A stretch of 64,000 bases of DNA, from positions 992,001 to 1,056,000 of the forward strand of contig JARVLF010000015.1 in the NCBI GenBank assembly GCA_030849465.1, read 5' to 3'. This stretch comes from Moesziomyces globuligerus. Taxonomy: Eukaryota > Basidiomycota > Ustilaginomycetes > Ustilaginales > Ustilaginaceae. The notes beneath the pieces were generated by a model. That model was given only the letters and a program-made list of their open reading frames with translations. It was not told where the DNA came from and did not search any database. The position numbers and the translations under genes are program-made. This document shows positions 39,401 to 50,000 of this stretch, one piece after another (within the stretch, counting starts at the first letter, position 1; each line of letters starts with the position of its first letter).

Positions 39401-41839
39401 CCGGCACACGTGCTTGTCGATGATGCTCTGTACCACAAGCGCGACGGAGAGTCGGAAGCCGACCTCGGCCTCTCGAGTGCGCCCGAACTGCTCGGGCCGT
39501 CCAAGGATGGCCGCGAGGCCCACATTTGGCCCGGCCAGGATTACGCCAATGAGCGTGTCATGGAATGGCACACGCTCAGTAAGCCTGCTGAAGACTTGTT
39601 CGCACGCGACAAGTTCCCGCGAATGCCGTGGCACGATGTCGGCCTTCAGCTCGTCGGACAGCCTGCGCGCGATCTGTGTCGCCACTTCATCCAGCGCTGG
39701 AACTTCTTGCTGCGCATCAAGAACCACACGCGCCAGATGCCCTTCCTCGTTCCTCCACCGGACTTCACGCCTGAAGAGTTGCAGAAGTATGGCCTGACTG
39801 GCACGTGCGAAGTGCAGATTTGCCGCTCGGCTGGCCCCTGGAGTCTGGGCACCACCAACAAGATCGAGCATTCGATCCAGAACGCCTACCTCAAGTCGAT
39901 CCAGATGAGCGACCACTTTGTCTATATCGAGAACCAGTTCTTCGTCACCTCCACCGTCATGGAAGGCAACAAGATCGAGAACAAGATCGGCGAAGCGCTC
40001 GTAAGCCGCATCATCCGCGCGCACCGAGAAGGCACACCATGGCGCGCGATCATTGTGATTCCGCTGATACCAGGCTTCCCCATGCCCATCGACCATCCGG
40101 ATGCTTCGTCGGTGCGGCTCATCGTCGAGCTGCAGAACCGGTCGATCTCGCGGGGCGAGCACTCGATCTTTGGCAAGCTGCGCCGCGAGGGTATAGATCC
40201 GGAGCGCTACATCAGCTTCTTCTCGCTGCGTACGTGGGGCAAGCTGCGCGGCGGCCAGCTGACCACGGAGCAGGTGTATCTGCACGACAAGATCATGATC
40301 GTCGACGACCGGCTCGCCATCATCGGCTCGGCCAACATCAACGAGCGCAGCCAGCGCGGCGACCGCGACTCGGAGCTCGCGTGTGTGGTGCGCGACCACG
40401 ATATGGTGGACAGCTCCATGGCGGGCAAGCCGTACAAGGTTGGTCGCTTCGCGCACACGCTGCGCATGCGGCTCATGCGCGAGCATCTCGGCGTCGACGT
40501 GGACGAGCTCGAGGCCAACGAGCGTCGCAATGGCGAGTCCAGAGAGTCGACGCATGGGCATGGCTCGATGAATGGGAGGGAAGGCTCGGCTGCGGGCGCC
40601 TCGATCTACTCGGAGGGCGCGGTTACAGCTGCGTCGGACGACGAGTGGGACCCAGAGCACGAGCAGAGCCACAACGGGCTCAAGCGACACGCGAGCAAGG
40701 AAGCCTCGCAAGCGGATGTGGTCGACGTGCCGAGCAATAAACAGAGCCTGAAGGATGCCGCTTCCAAGCTGTCGGACCGCGGCAACGGGACGACGTCCGA
40801 GCTGCGCCATCAGATCAAGGACACGCTTGCCAAGGGCACGAAAAAGACCCGGATCGAGCTCGAAAGCGCCGCGGAACCGACGGCGGAGTCAGCCAACCAC
40901 AACGAGCGATACCAGGCGGCACGTGCCGAGCGCGTCAACGCAGCGCTGCGCGGCGAGGAGTCGCAGAGCCTCGTGGACGGCAAGTACGACAGTTCGATGG
41001 AGCCGACGCTGGAAGAGAAGCTGCTTGCCGAGGACGTGCCTGCGGTCAACGGGCGTGCGGGCCACGGCGACGGTGAGGCCAGGCGCACGACGCGGCCGTC
41101 GTCGGACTACCACCGCCTGCTGGGCTCGCTGAGCTCGTCGAGCCTGGGGCCGGAGCGAGAGACGGACATGCTGCAGCGGGCGAGCCAGCGTGGGCACAGC
41201 GAAGACCTGAGCATCGGTGGACCGGACGAGCTGCGCCGCAAGATATCCGGACGCATGTCGACGAGCCTGTGGAATCTGCCCGCGGCCTCGCTCGAGATCG
41301 ATGCGTTCAACTTCGCCGATCCGATCGACGATGCGTTCTACATCGACTACTGGCTCACGTGCGCGGTGCACAACACGCAGATCTTCCGCAAGGTGTTCAA
41401 GTGCGTACCGGACGATACGGTGACGACGTGGGCAGAGTACAAGGCGTTTGGTGCCTGGGCGGATCGCTTGGCCAGGTCGGGCAAATTTGGCGCCAAAGAG
41501 TCCAAGGACGCGAGGGATGCGCAGGCGCACAGTGTCCCCGGGGCGAGTGTTGGCGGGCCTGCGGGACAGATGCCGACCGGTGGCAAGGAGGAGGAGAAGA
41601 AGAAGGAGCAGGACCAGATCCCATCCGCGCTGAGGGACGCCCAGGCCAAGGAGGGCACCGGCAAGGACAAGACCGTCGAGGGATTCTCCACCCGCGAGCT
41701 GGAACAGATGGAAGCCCTGCTCGACGAGTGCAGAGGCTCGCTGGTCTTGCATCCCACCAGATTCTTGGAGGCCGAGGACCACTCGAACAACTTCTTGTTC
41801 GCCATGGACCGCATCAATCCCCTCCTCATCTACGATTGA
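36407..41839 (+). CDS. PLD1: phospholipase D (PX-PH, two HKD motifs)
   Basis: Single-exon frame of 1810 residues from the ATG at 36407; a second in-frame ATG two codons on is equally possible, and the frame upstream opens only with TTG. The first 500 residues are polar and disordered. A PX-like domain lies at about 515-660 (LRLRVTDSVNPMH, FRIELEYGDG, LPYFNQLQRQ), and a PH-like domain at about 665-845 (KWFIVRESFIAIVNEPDS). The catalytic HKD motifs are HEKLCVID near residue 973 and HDKIMIVD near 1293, each followed by the expected Gly-Gly-Leu-Asp or Gly-Ser-Ala-Asn stretch. About 430 residues of variable tail, including acidic and Ser-rich parts, precede a C-terminal piece (YIDYWLTCAVHNTQIFRKVF) seen in Spo14/PLD1 relatives. 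It should cleave phosphatidylcholine to phosphatidic acid and choline at membranes under phosphoinositide control. Confidence 0.95.
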   Translation: MAMASGTSFADLAHQAWDTAAQATGFSSWAEQDPENDNAQDDDADTPRNEAGRATNGAKDDTDAAKPDDTHNEPYRAAPGNHPNDPAARINHPDAVDTPSHAANGADRAEPKVDNPTAAEKGERKSSAFSHPNEAPPLGDMGQGIIERALGDQGMAAQRQGTVIDKQLENEMDGSYKNIEKQTKSESAAAELGQPIHSERNQQPESGHHHKQPHLSADAHQPHAANRGPSWASRPDDAQRAKIAKMKEAQNTGTWKRRFSNLNINSEASGSSTPKSKNHDQHKDTDKDSDSEKQHSPDKERGTGLFGGMFDTHTPARPSLNIFGSSSVQRNSTQRSTSQKDRDSDAAAGAPDSKGKQHDEADANKPSRSSSRWAENSNRMRNAFEPPTPSGEGAADDSGRPGNDDDVPTPELSPDAQKLRAITKIMLGPNKDKDEATSPDATSPSANGGTQQAQTRWAQLKKKVRESQKTKREQQKTGAVNLDLAKELQTGILPVFLLKMAVERDEAKRRRIPVLLNHLRLRVTDSVNPMHNTHAVFRIELEYGDGLVKWVIYRELRDFINLHAHYRAAALRGYLGRSIGNSTEGDVGLPSFPKMSLPYFNQLQRQGKTSRADFARAQRDALENYIIELIRRTMFRPEANRLCKFFEISALSVSLASRGGHQGKQGYLRILSRSSRKKDQKSMLTPAKWAKAYEPKWFIVRESFIAIVNEPDSLQLYDVFLMDNEFKVERPKRLYKQTMHIAHGLTHSDEKKGPEIESSEQPDTANGSASKDGAYDQTALLTGGHFKDVDPKKRDEAHESERHASSHTFYIRNAERKLKLVAKNERMMEQFIVSMQKMASRNIFGGTNRFESFAPIRLNVSAQWLADGRDYYWNLSKALMMAKDRVFIHDWWLSPEMYLRRPGQPKWRLDNVLKKKAEEGVKIFVIIYNEVSNNFTPTDSNYTKQRLIGLHRNIFVQRSPSHFQTGTFYWAHHEKLCVIDETIAFMGGLDLCFGRYDTPAHVLVDDALYHKRDGESEADLGLSSAPELLGPSKDGREAHIWPGQDYANERVMEWHTLSKPAEDLFARDKFPRMPWHDVGLQLVGQPARDLCRHFIQRWNFLLRIKNHTRQMPFLVPPPDFTPEELQKYGLTGTCEVQICRSAGPWSLGTTNKIEHSIQNAYLKSIQMSDHFVYIENQFFVTSTVMEGNKIENKIGEALVSRIIRAHREGTPWRAIIVIPLIPGFPMPIDHPDASSVRLIVELQNRSISRGEHSIFGKLRREGIDPERYISFFSLRTWGKLRGGQLTTEQVYLHDKIMIVDDRLAIIGSANINERSQRGDRDSELACVVRDHDMVDSSMAGKPYKVGRFAHTLRMRLMREHLGVDVDELEANERRNGESRESTHGHGSMNGREGSAAGASIYSEGAVTAASDDEWDPEHEQSHNGLKRHASKEASQADVVDVPSNKQSLKDAASKLSDRGNGTTSELRHQIKDTLAKGTKKTRIELESAAEPTAESANHNERYQAARAERVNAALRGEESQSLVDGKYDSSMEPTLEEKLLAEDVPAVNGRAGHGDGEARRTTRPSSDYHRLLGSLSSSSLGPERETDMLQRASQRGHSEDLSIGGPDELRRKISGRMSTSLWNLPAASLEIDAFNFADPIDDAFYIDYWLTCAVHNTQIFRKVFKCVPDDTVTTWAEYKAFGAWADRLARSGKFGAKESKDARDAQAHSVPGASVGGPAGQMPTGGKEEEKKKEQDQIPSALRDAQAKEGTGKDKTVEGFSTRELEQMEALLDECRGSLVLHPTRFLEAEDHSNNFLFAMDRINPLLIYD

Positions 41840-42436
41840 GCGGTGTCGCCGAGCAATGGGGGCGGTTTCTCGCATTTTGCAATACAGATTTTTCTAGATC
41901 ACGTTCTAAGCCTTGGAGCCCATGCCAGCCCGATTCTGATGATCGAGGGGGATGAGGGGGATGGGCATGGTTGTACTCGAGCGTTCTCTTTGCCGTGAAA
42001 GCGCACGATCTGGGCTCTTTCAATCCCGGATGACAAGATCCTCGTTCGGATCTATAGCTGGCTCTCGTGTGCGACCTACGCGACTGCACTAGCTCTTGGA
42101 CTGCATGAATCTGATCACATCTGCTTCTTTGATCTGCGTTTCGTCTCTTGAAGTGCAAATGCCTAGTCAACGATTTAAGCTGACCCTCCTATCGACGTTC
42201 CCTATCTCTTCGCCTGGGGTCAGATCCATACTCGTAGGCCCGCCTACGATTGAAGCTGCCATGACCGCACGCAATGAAGGTCTCGAATCGAACGCCTTCT
42301 TCCTCCTAGCTCGTCAGTACACAGCGCACAAGGTCCGGAGCGGTCGTGGTGCAGTGGGAGATGGGTGAGAGTAATGCGATGTTGAACGATGCAGAATGGG
42401 ATGTATGAAGGATACAAGTACAAACGAGGGAGGGTC
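41840..42436. other. convergent intergenic region
   Basis: Between the 3' ends of the phospholipase D and PEX4 genes. Composition is less G/C rich than the genes; I see no coding or RNA signature. Confidence 0.5.
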
Positions 42437-42964
42437 TTATGCTGAGTCTTGGGAAGGGGCTGCGTGTAGGAGGGTGTACATCCTACACGCGCTGTGGTAG
42501 GCTCTGAGATCCGCGGTCCTGTAGAGGGTTGCCGCATCGACATTGAGCGGGCTGTCGGGTTCAGGAGCGTCGAGGAGGGCGAGGATGGCGGTGCATGCGG
42601 AGCTGAGTGACCACGCGGGGGTCCATTGGGACTGGAGGATGTCGAGGCAGATTTCGCCGTCCTTCCAGGCGATGTTGGGATGGAAGATGCGTGTGCGGAA
42701 CTTGATCACCGGCGGCTTGGTTGGATACGCCGCGGGAACCTGGATCGAGAGCTCGAACACGCCTCCTGCATAGTTGCCCGACGCAGGACCGCGGATCGTC
42801 GCGATCCACTCGGTCAGATCCTCCCCCTCGACATCCCAAGGTCGAAGCTCGAGCAGATCCGGATTGGAACGTGCCGACCGCGTCGTGTTGGGCAGAAGCC
42901 CAAGCTCCCGTTGCGTCGTCTGGTATTCTTTCAGAAGCCGCTTCGCAGACGTATTGGTCGCCAT
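42437..42964 (-). CDS. PEX4: peroxisomal ubiquitin-conjugating enzyme Pex4
   Basis: Single-exon frame of 175 residues from the ATG at 42964; the frame remains open upstream, but the UBC fold begins at SAKRLLKEYQ, so a longer start is unlikely. The E2 core is complete: HPN at 95-97 and catalytic Cys106 in GEICLDIL, followed by WTPAWSLSSACTAILALL. The stretch EPDSPLNVDAATLYR is characteristic of Pex4 rather than of general E2s. Pex4 with its anchor Pex22 monoubiquitinates the PTS1 receptor Pex5 so that it can be recycled from the peroxisomal membrane. PEX22 is not in this window. Cys106 and HPN are intact, so the enzyme should be active. Confidence 0.9.
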   Translation of the reverse strand: MATNTSAKRLLKEYQTTQRELGLLPNTTRSARSNPDLLELRPWDVEGEDLTEWIATIRGPASGNYAGGVFELSIQVPAAYPTKPPVIKFRTRIFHPNIAWKDGEICLDILQSQWTPAWSLSSACTAILALLDAPEPDSPLNVDAATLYRTADLRAYHSACRMYTLLHAAPSQDSA

Positions 42965-45307
42965 GATCGATGGATGCCGCAGCTCGCCGCCTAGAGTATG
43001 GCTCGATGACCTCGCAGAGGACGTTAGACCTGGCTTGCGCAGTGAGAGAGAGGAGCTCGTGGCTAAGAACGTTGGAAATCGACTCGTCACTTGACCCGAA
43101 ATCGTAGCGTTGCTCAGAGCGGAAGGCGAACGAATAGGAGGCTGAGCCAGGTTGAGCGATGAGGAGCAGCTCGTGGCTCGGCGCGATCGTGGGATCTCGA
43201 AGCTGAAGGCGAGAATCAAGTTCGAGTGGGATGGTGTCGGTGATGAGGACGCAACGAAAGCTGCGGCTTTTGCCTTTCACAGGGGTCGACTCCACTTTGC
43301 CCACTCGAGCTGGACTGCGGTGTGCAAGCCCAATCTTCCGGCTCGACGCATTTTGCTACTCGCTCGCTTCAAATCGACCCTGACCGGTTAGGAGCGGGTG
43401 CAACCTTCCCGAGCTTGCCGGACCCTTGCACAGATCTGTTTGGCGTACTACTCTCACATCTTAGCCTGCGAAAAAGAGGATTCTGGAAAAAGACGCAGGG
43501 CAGAAGCAACGAGAGTGGAGGCCTCGACCGCCGCCGCCTGGAATTCGGCTGGTCCGTGTGGGTTCGCATGGCCAGCCGCCAGACGCATCGATCGCGCCGA
43601 CCCCACCAGTCAAGCTTGTCAGCCTTGCCGCTCAGTGGAGCGTTGCCAAGGCGCTGGCGGAGGACAGCATGACGGCCTCGCGCGTAAGCTGCGGAATGAC
43701 CAGACCCGTGCGTCGGTAGAGCCGAGCCCATCCAGACCCACTGTCCAAACTGAGACAACTCCGCAAGCCAAGGCTGCACCTGCAATTGGGCCATCGGAAT
43801 GTCACCGACCGTTGGCCCTATCCGTGGCCGTAGGCCCATCCACCTTGCTAGCTCTCCACAAGGAATGGCTGTGATCGAATCCATGTTGAGCGAGAGCCAC
43901 GTCTCACTCTAGACAGATGAATCTGCGAAGAGCCGTCTTGACGGAAACGGAAGAAGCAGGCACAGGCGACCCACATGCTCAGCGCGGGCGGATGGAAGCG
44001 GAGCGCAGCGGATGGGAAAGTGAAGTCACTGTGCATCGGTCTCCCATTTTTTCCCTGGCGTCTCCTTCTCTCGCCTGAGTTGTTTCGAAGATTTCCTCCA
44101 CGCCGAACAAAATGGTCTTGATGAGAACCTGGAGCCGTGAGGCGAGATGAAGAGGGGCAGGTGGGCCAGCGAGAGCCTTGCTAGAGCGTTGCGAGCTTGC
44201 TCCTTTGCCCCGCTTCCAGCGGCTGCCGTGTTGGGCGAATGGATGGATTGCCTGACGAGGGGAGGCGAAAAGGGCGGACGGGATATTTTTACGGTCAAAA
44301 GCATGGATTCGCCTCGGCTGCAAGCCAACTGTCACAAAAAGCGAGCGCGATGTATGGATGCATTCGCGGCCCTGCGCCCGGACCGCCGCCTCGTGTTCCG
44401 CCAAAAGCGAACGGGCGTCGCCGAGACCCAGATGGGCACGATGAATGGCTGCAGGGACCATCGTGCACTGGCATCGGCGACGGCTTCGCAGCTGAGCGTT
44501 CGGGACGCATTGCTGACCTCAGGTCAAGTACCCGCGCTCACCTCGCTTTAACTCTCGAGCTGCCCCGTTCGCGGAACCCCTCGCCCAGACCACCTCCACC
44601 CATCCACGGTTGTTTGCCGTTGCGCGGCGACCAGGCCCATCTGGCCGAGCCATCTTCGATCTCCACAGAAGAGGTCAACTGACTCTCGGTTCGGCTTGCG
44701 CGCCTTGGCCCTTCACGCCTTCGGCCTCGCCGACGTCGCTGCGCTGCGCTCTCACTCCGCCTGCCTGCCTGCCTGCCTGCCTGCTCGCTTCGGGCGCCGC
44801 ATGAACGCGATGCGATCTTCGGCCCACATCATCGACTGGAGCCATCAAGCCCGTGCGCGCTGCACCATTGCCTAACGCTGGTGGACAACGTGAGCACCTT
44901 CCGTGCACTGGCCATTGGCGCCGAGCTTAGCCTCCAGCCGTGCGCCTGTCCGCTTTCGCATCCGTCCGCATAGCCGCGCAGCGAGACCTCCTCGCTCCCG
45001 TCACGTTCTCTGCATGGCGCTCTCAATCGTCACTTTCGCCTGAGCTCGTCCCACGATTCCCCACCGTTTCCCACGCTTCGCCCAGTCGCCCCGCCGCAGC
45101 CGCCCTGCTTTTTTCCTCCCCAATCCTTATTACCCACACACCTCGGTCGCAGCTGCTTCAACCTTGCCCCACGTCCTCCACCATCCTTGCTTGACATCGT
45201 GTCCGCCGCCAACGTCGCCGCCCGCCCCTCATCACCCATCAAGGAGCCGTCGCGCACCATCATCTCTTAACCCCTCCTTACCGAGTAGCCGTAGCACTCT
45301 AGCCAGC
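42965..45307. other. 2.3-kb stretch without a supportable gene, upstream of the opsin
   Basis: Divergent upstream region of PEX4 and the opsin gene. Frames of up to 170 codons overlap on both strands and carry no signature. A CTGC tetranucleotide repeat is at 44761-44784. The last 300 bases before the opsin start are C/T rich, consistent with a leader. A long regulatory region or an unannotated non-coding transcript is possible; I have no positive evidence. Confidence 0.5.
44761..44784. repeat. (CTGC)6 tetranucleotide repeat
   Basis: Six perfect CTGC units at 44761-44784, intergenic, about 520 bases upstream of the opsin start codon. Confidence 0.9.
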
Positions 45308-46310
45308 ATGAACTCGTTCTACTACGACAGCGTCCTCGACGCCTTCAAGAGGCCCGATGTCGGTATCCCTCCCATTCCTCCTCACCTTGAGCACCCCATC
45401 GTCTCCACCCAGTGGGGCCACACCTACCTCTGGGCTGTCTTCTTCATCATGTCCGGCTTCTCCGTGCTCTTCTTCATCTCGTCCCAGCGTGCCTCGTACC
45501 GTTACCGCCTCATGCACACCACCACGTTCTTCATCACTGCTATCGCCGCCCTTTCGTACTTCGCCATGGCTACTGGCGTCGGCAAGACCCTCACCACCAT
45601 TGGCGAGCACCACCACGGCGCACCCCGCGAGTTCTTCTATGCTCGATGTAAGTTTTGACCCTGCCGTGCCGACGGGGCTCGGAACACAGCCCAACGGCTC
45701 CAAACTGGCCGCTTGGTTCTTACAGCACTTACTGACTCGATTCGCACTCTTTCTTCCTCGCTCGACAGACCTCGACTGGGCTCTGACCACCCCGCTGCTT
45801 CTCTTTGACCTGACCCTGCTGGCCGGCCTGCCCGTTGCCGAGATCATCGTGCTCGTGCTCGCCGACGAGGTCATGATCGTCACTGGTGTCATCGCTGGCG
45901 TCCACCCCACCAAGACCGGCAAGTGGGGCTTCTTCACCTTCTCGTGCGTCGCCTTCGCCTGGGTCCTCTTCCAGCTCGTCACCTCGGGCCGATCCACCGC
46001 CTTCCTCCGCAGCCCCAAGGTCGGCGGCCTCTACAACCAGATCTCGCTCGCCCTCGTCGTTGTCTGGACCCTCTACCCCGTCGCCTTCGCCCTTTGCGAG
46101 GGCACCGGCAAGCTCAGCCCCGACAAGGAGATCCTCTTCTTTGCCATCCTCGACGTGATTGCCAAGCCGCTCTGGGGTGCCTGGCTCCTCATTGCCACCC
46201 CCGACGAGGGCCATGTCCTTGTTCCCGAGAGCCTCTGCGCTCCCGCCGGCTCGCCCGCCTCGGGTGGCTACGGCGCCATCTCCCAGGAGCCCCGTGCTGA
46301 GGACGCCTAA
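45308..46310 (+). CDS. microbial-type opsin, proton-pump residues present, two exons
   Basis: Exons 45308-45647 and 45769-46310; the 121-nt intron has a gtaagt donor, an actgact branch point and a cgacag acceptor. The product has 293 residues and seven TM segments. Compared with bacteriorhodopsin, the functional residues are in register: Arg113-Tyr-Leu-Asp116-Trp (R82 and the D85 proton acceptor), Asp127 in TTPLLLFD (D96 proton donor), Asp242 and the retinal Lys246 in ILDVIAKPLWG (D212 and K216). An acidic residue at both the D85 and D96 positions is what light-driven fungal proton pumps such as CarO or the Ustilago rhodopsins have; sensory or HSP30-like relatives lose the Lys or these acids. 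I infer a light-driven outward H+ pump at the plasma membrane or an internal one. The intron splits the gene just before the Tyr of the R-Y-L-D motif. Confidence 0.93.
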
Positions 46311-47007
46311 GCGACCCGAAGCTCCAAAGAGATCTTTCCCCAAACATCGCCTCTCCCGAATTTGCGTGGCTCTGGCCTTCTTGGCAAGGGCTCAGCTCTC
46401 GGTCTAACTCCCCTGTTGATCTTCACCCTTCCGGCGTGATTTACTTCCATCCCCCTTGTTTCTGTCGCCCCTCCCCCTTCCCTGGATGCCTGTACGGCGG
46501 TGGGTCAAGCATCGCATCCCCCGAGACCCTGAGCCGCAGCAGGCGGCGAGGCTCGGGCGGAAGCGGTAATGACCTGCTTCGACGTTGCCCCCACCTCTTC
46601 TGTAGCTTACGCTCTTGACGCGGTGTTTTTCAATGCCATCTTTTCTTCTGATGTTTTCCGACGAGGGCGCTCGTCAAGCGTGGGACTGATCCGCGCGCGA
46701 GCTAGAGTGGAGCCTGCGCCGGCTGAGCCGATGGCGAGGGTCTTTTTCGGTGAGCAGGTGGTTTGATGGTGAAATCGCGGTGTTTGGCGTGTGGGGAAAA
46801 TGCGGGGCGAAATCGTGGCAGCGAAAAAATGTGGAGCAGTGTTGGGTCTTCGAAAAGGGCCTTGCCACACGCTGCCTACGGAAACACTCACGATCCTCAG
46901 CCAGGAGCTCAGGAACGTGGTGGGGAAGATGATGAGGAGCAACTTGAAGTTCGGGGGAGGATGGAACTATGTACGATTGCATTGGGAAAAGAAGGGGGGA
47001 TGGAAGT
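46311..47007. other. convergent intergenic region
   Basis: Between the 3' ends of the opsin and P5A ATPase genes. No gene seen; short frames on both strands only. Confidence 0.5.
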
Positions 47008-50000
47008 TCAAAGGTCCTTCTTCTCATCGGCGTTGTGTGCGTCGATTTCCTTCTGGATCTGTTCCTGTTTTCTGCGCTCGAGTCTTCTCTGTGCGCCCTT
47101 TGTGACGAGCGGCTTTGGCTTGACATCGGCAAAGAGGCTCCAGAACGATTCGAGTGCATAGCTTCCGACAAAGTCGAGCGCCATAGCAGCAACGAGCTGA
47201 ACCTGGTAGGCGGGTTGCATCTTGACGAGCTGAAGCCACTCGTTGAGTTCGGGCATAAACTCGGTCGCTCCAGCAATCGCAATACCCCCCACCGAAACAA
47301 GACCATAGTAGAGATACTTGTTCTCGCGAATACTCTCCCTCCAAGGTCTACCGATATAGTTGACCGCAAACGTCGAGATGGTCTGACTCAGACCGAGAAG
47401 ATAGACACCCGTGTTGAGGAGCGAGGGAGAGAACTTGGCTTCGAGATCCACCACATCCTCCGGCTGCTCAAACACAACGCTCAATCGCTGGATGTAGTAC
47501 ATCGTAGCGATGTGCAGCGCCGTCTGAGTCAGGATCGATCCAAACACGTAGGCGTTGAGGATGTTGGCCACGGGACGTTCCTTGGACAACTTGTCGATCG
47601 GCTGGCCGCGCGAGATGCACAAGAAACAAACCGAGGCCAACATGCCCGAGATGGTCACCTGGTAATCGCCAAACTTGATCCCATCCAGGTAAAGCACCGA
47701 AAGCGAGTAAGCCTGGATCAGACAGTTGAGCGCCAGGATCTTGTACATCTGGATCGTCGCCACCAACGTGCACCTTCCCTGTCGGATGATCGCCAGCACC
47801 GAAGCGACCTGGGACAACTTGGACGTGAACGGCGCTGCGACCGAGGCATCTCCGAGCCTGATCTGCGGCGGACCATCGTCGAGCTCGGCATCCGCCATCG
47901 ACGCGGTGATCGTCGACAGGTCGAACTTGGCCGCTCTGTTCGTGGTGCGCGCGCTGTTCATGTTGGCCAGTGCCTCTTCGCGGGCCTTCTCCAGGTCGGG
48001 GAACTTCTCCTTGAGCGCGGGCGGCACGGGCGGAGGCGGCTGTCCAAACCTCGCAGTGAGCGAGAGCTGCGACTCGTACACCTTCTTCATGCGCTCCATC
48101 CTCTGGTGCTCAGCGATCTTGGCCAGGTCTTCGGGCGTTCCGTCGAGCAGCGCCACGCCGATGTTGGCCGCCTTGAGCGCACCGACGTCGTTGGTGCCGT
48201 CGCCGGCCATGAGCGTAATGTATCCGAGCGACTTGAGCGAGTTGAGGATGAACTCCTTCTGCGAGGGCGAGACACGCGCATAGACCCACGTGTTCTGCAC
48301 CAGGTGGTTCCACGCCTCGGCGTTGCCCTGGTACTGCTTCATCGCCACACCCGTGATGCAGATGTCGTACTGCTCGAACAGCTTCGTGTCGATGGGCTCC
48401 GACGCCTTGATCGGGATGACGACGGACTCGTCGACCGACTTCCACACCAGGTCCTGCTCCGACGTGGCGCCTTCACGCACATCCAAGATCAGCGTTGGAC
48501 GGTCGACGATCTCGACCTGCGTCGCAACGTGCACGGCCGTGAGCGGGTTGTCACCGGTGATCATGATACATCGGTGCGACGAGTCGTTGAGCTGCTTGAG
48601 CGACTCGATCGCATCGGGCTTCAGCGGGCAGTGGAAGACGAGGAATCCGGCAAACTTGAGGCCAGCCTCGACCTGGTCGCGCTGCATGTTGTTGATGGCG
48701 TTCGTGTCGTTGGGCGAGACATTGTCGACGAAGCGGTATCCGAGCGCAAGCACACGCGATCCGCGGCGCGTGAAGCCCTTGTAGGTATCGTCGTAGTGCG
48801 CGGGCAGCTGGGCGAACATGGTCTTGAGCGTCTCGGGCGCACCCTTGACCGAGATCATGACGCGTCGGTTGCCGGATTGGTCAATGACGTGGTTGATGGT
48901 CGACATGCGCTTGAGCGCGGACGAGAACTGGAACCTGCGGCGGACCTGGACGCCGAAGCGGTGCGGTCCAGCCTTTGGGTCGGTGGGCGTGAGGAGATCG
49001 CCCTTGCCGAGCTTCCAGTCCATGGCCTCGAGCGTGGTCTTCTCCATGGGGTCGCCGACGAGGCCGTCTTCGAGCAGCACGAGGGCGTGCGCCGACGCGA
49101 GCGTCAGCGTCGTCTCGGCAGAGGCCTCCTTGAGCGGGATCAGCGGCGAGTCACCGCCAGGGGTGCAGTTGACGACGCCCTGCACCTCGAGGTCCTCTCC
49201 GGTGATGGTGCCGGTCTTGTCGAAGCAGCAGACGTCGACGCGGCCGGCGTAGGGGATGCGGAAGGGCTCGGTGCAGAAGATGGCGTGCTTGGCCAGGGCC
49301 ATGAGGGAAGCGTTGACAGCCATGGAGAGCTCCATGGGAAGCTCGGGCGGCACGACCGAGGTGATGATGAGCACACAATCGAGGAGGAGCTTGCCCTTGG
49401 GGCGCTCCATCTCGGTTCCGCGCACCCACACATACCAACTGGCGGCGATGGCGAAGATGAGCAGGAAGCCGATGAAGACGAAGCTCTCGATGTTGTTGGC
49501 CGTGACGCGCGACTCGTTCTGGAAGACCATGAGGCGGATGAGTTGACCCTGCGACGTACCGAAACCGGTGCGAAGGACGATACCGAGGGCGCCGTTGTCC
49601 GGGGCGCGCAGCTTAGCGTAGCTGCTGTCAGCTTCGGGAGCGGTGGTCTGGAGCACCTTGGTACCACCGAAGACGACGTTGTTGCGGTCGGCGCCATTGA
49701 CGTCGAGGATGTCCTTGGCGTCGCGCAGCTCGATGTTCTCCTTGAGCAGCGGCGTGCTCTCACCGGAAAGCATGGCTTCGTTGACGATGGTCGAACCAGC
49801 GACAAGCAAAAGATCGCAGGGGGTGGCCGAGTCCTCCTTGGAGCGGTCGATGGAGACGAGGTCGCCGGGAAGGAGGTCGGAAGTCTGCATCTCGGCCCAC
49901 TTGCCAGCGCGGTAGACCCAGATGTTGTAAGGCTTGATCGACATGGTCCTGAATTCGCTGAGGGTGCGAAGTCGCTGGAAGACGACGGTGCACTCAAAGA

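Noticed and set aside
18122..42964. A peroxisomal gene cluster (PTS1 fusion enzyme plus PEX4)
   Set aside because: The two genes are about 20 kb apart with unrelated genes for splicing, replication, ceramide and TCA functions between them; co-occurrence looks accidental.
42965..45307. A multi-exon gene upstream of the opsin
   Set aside because: I could not chain any frames by plausible splice sites into a protein with recognisable character.
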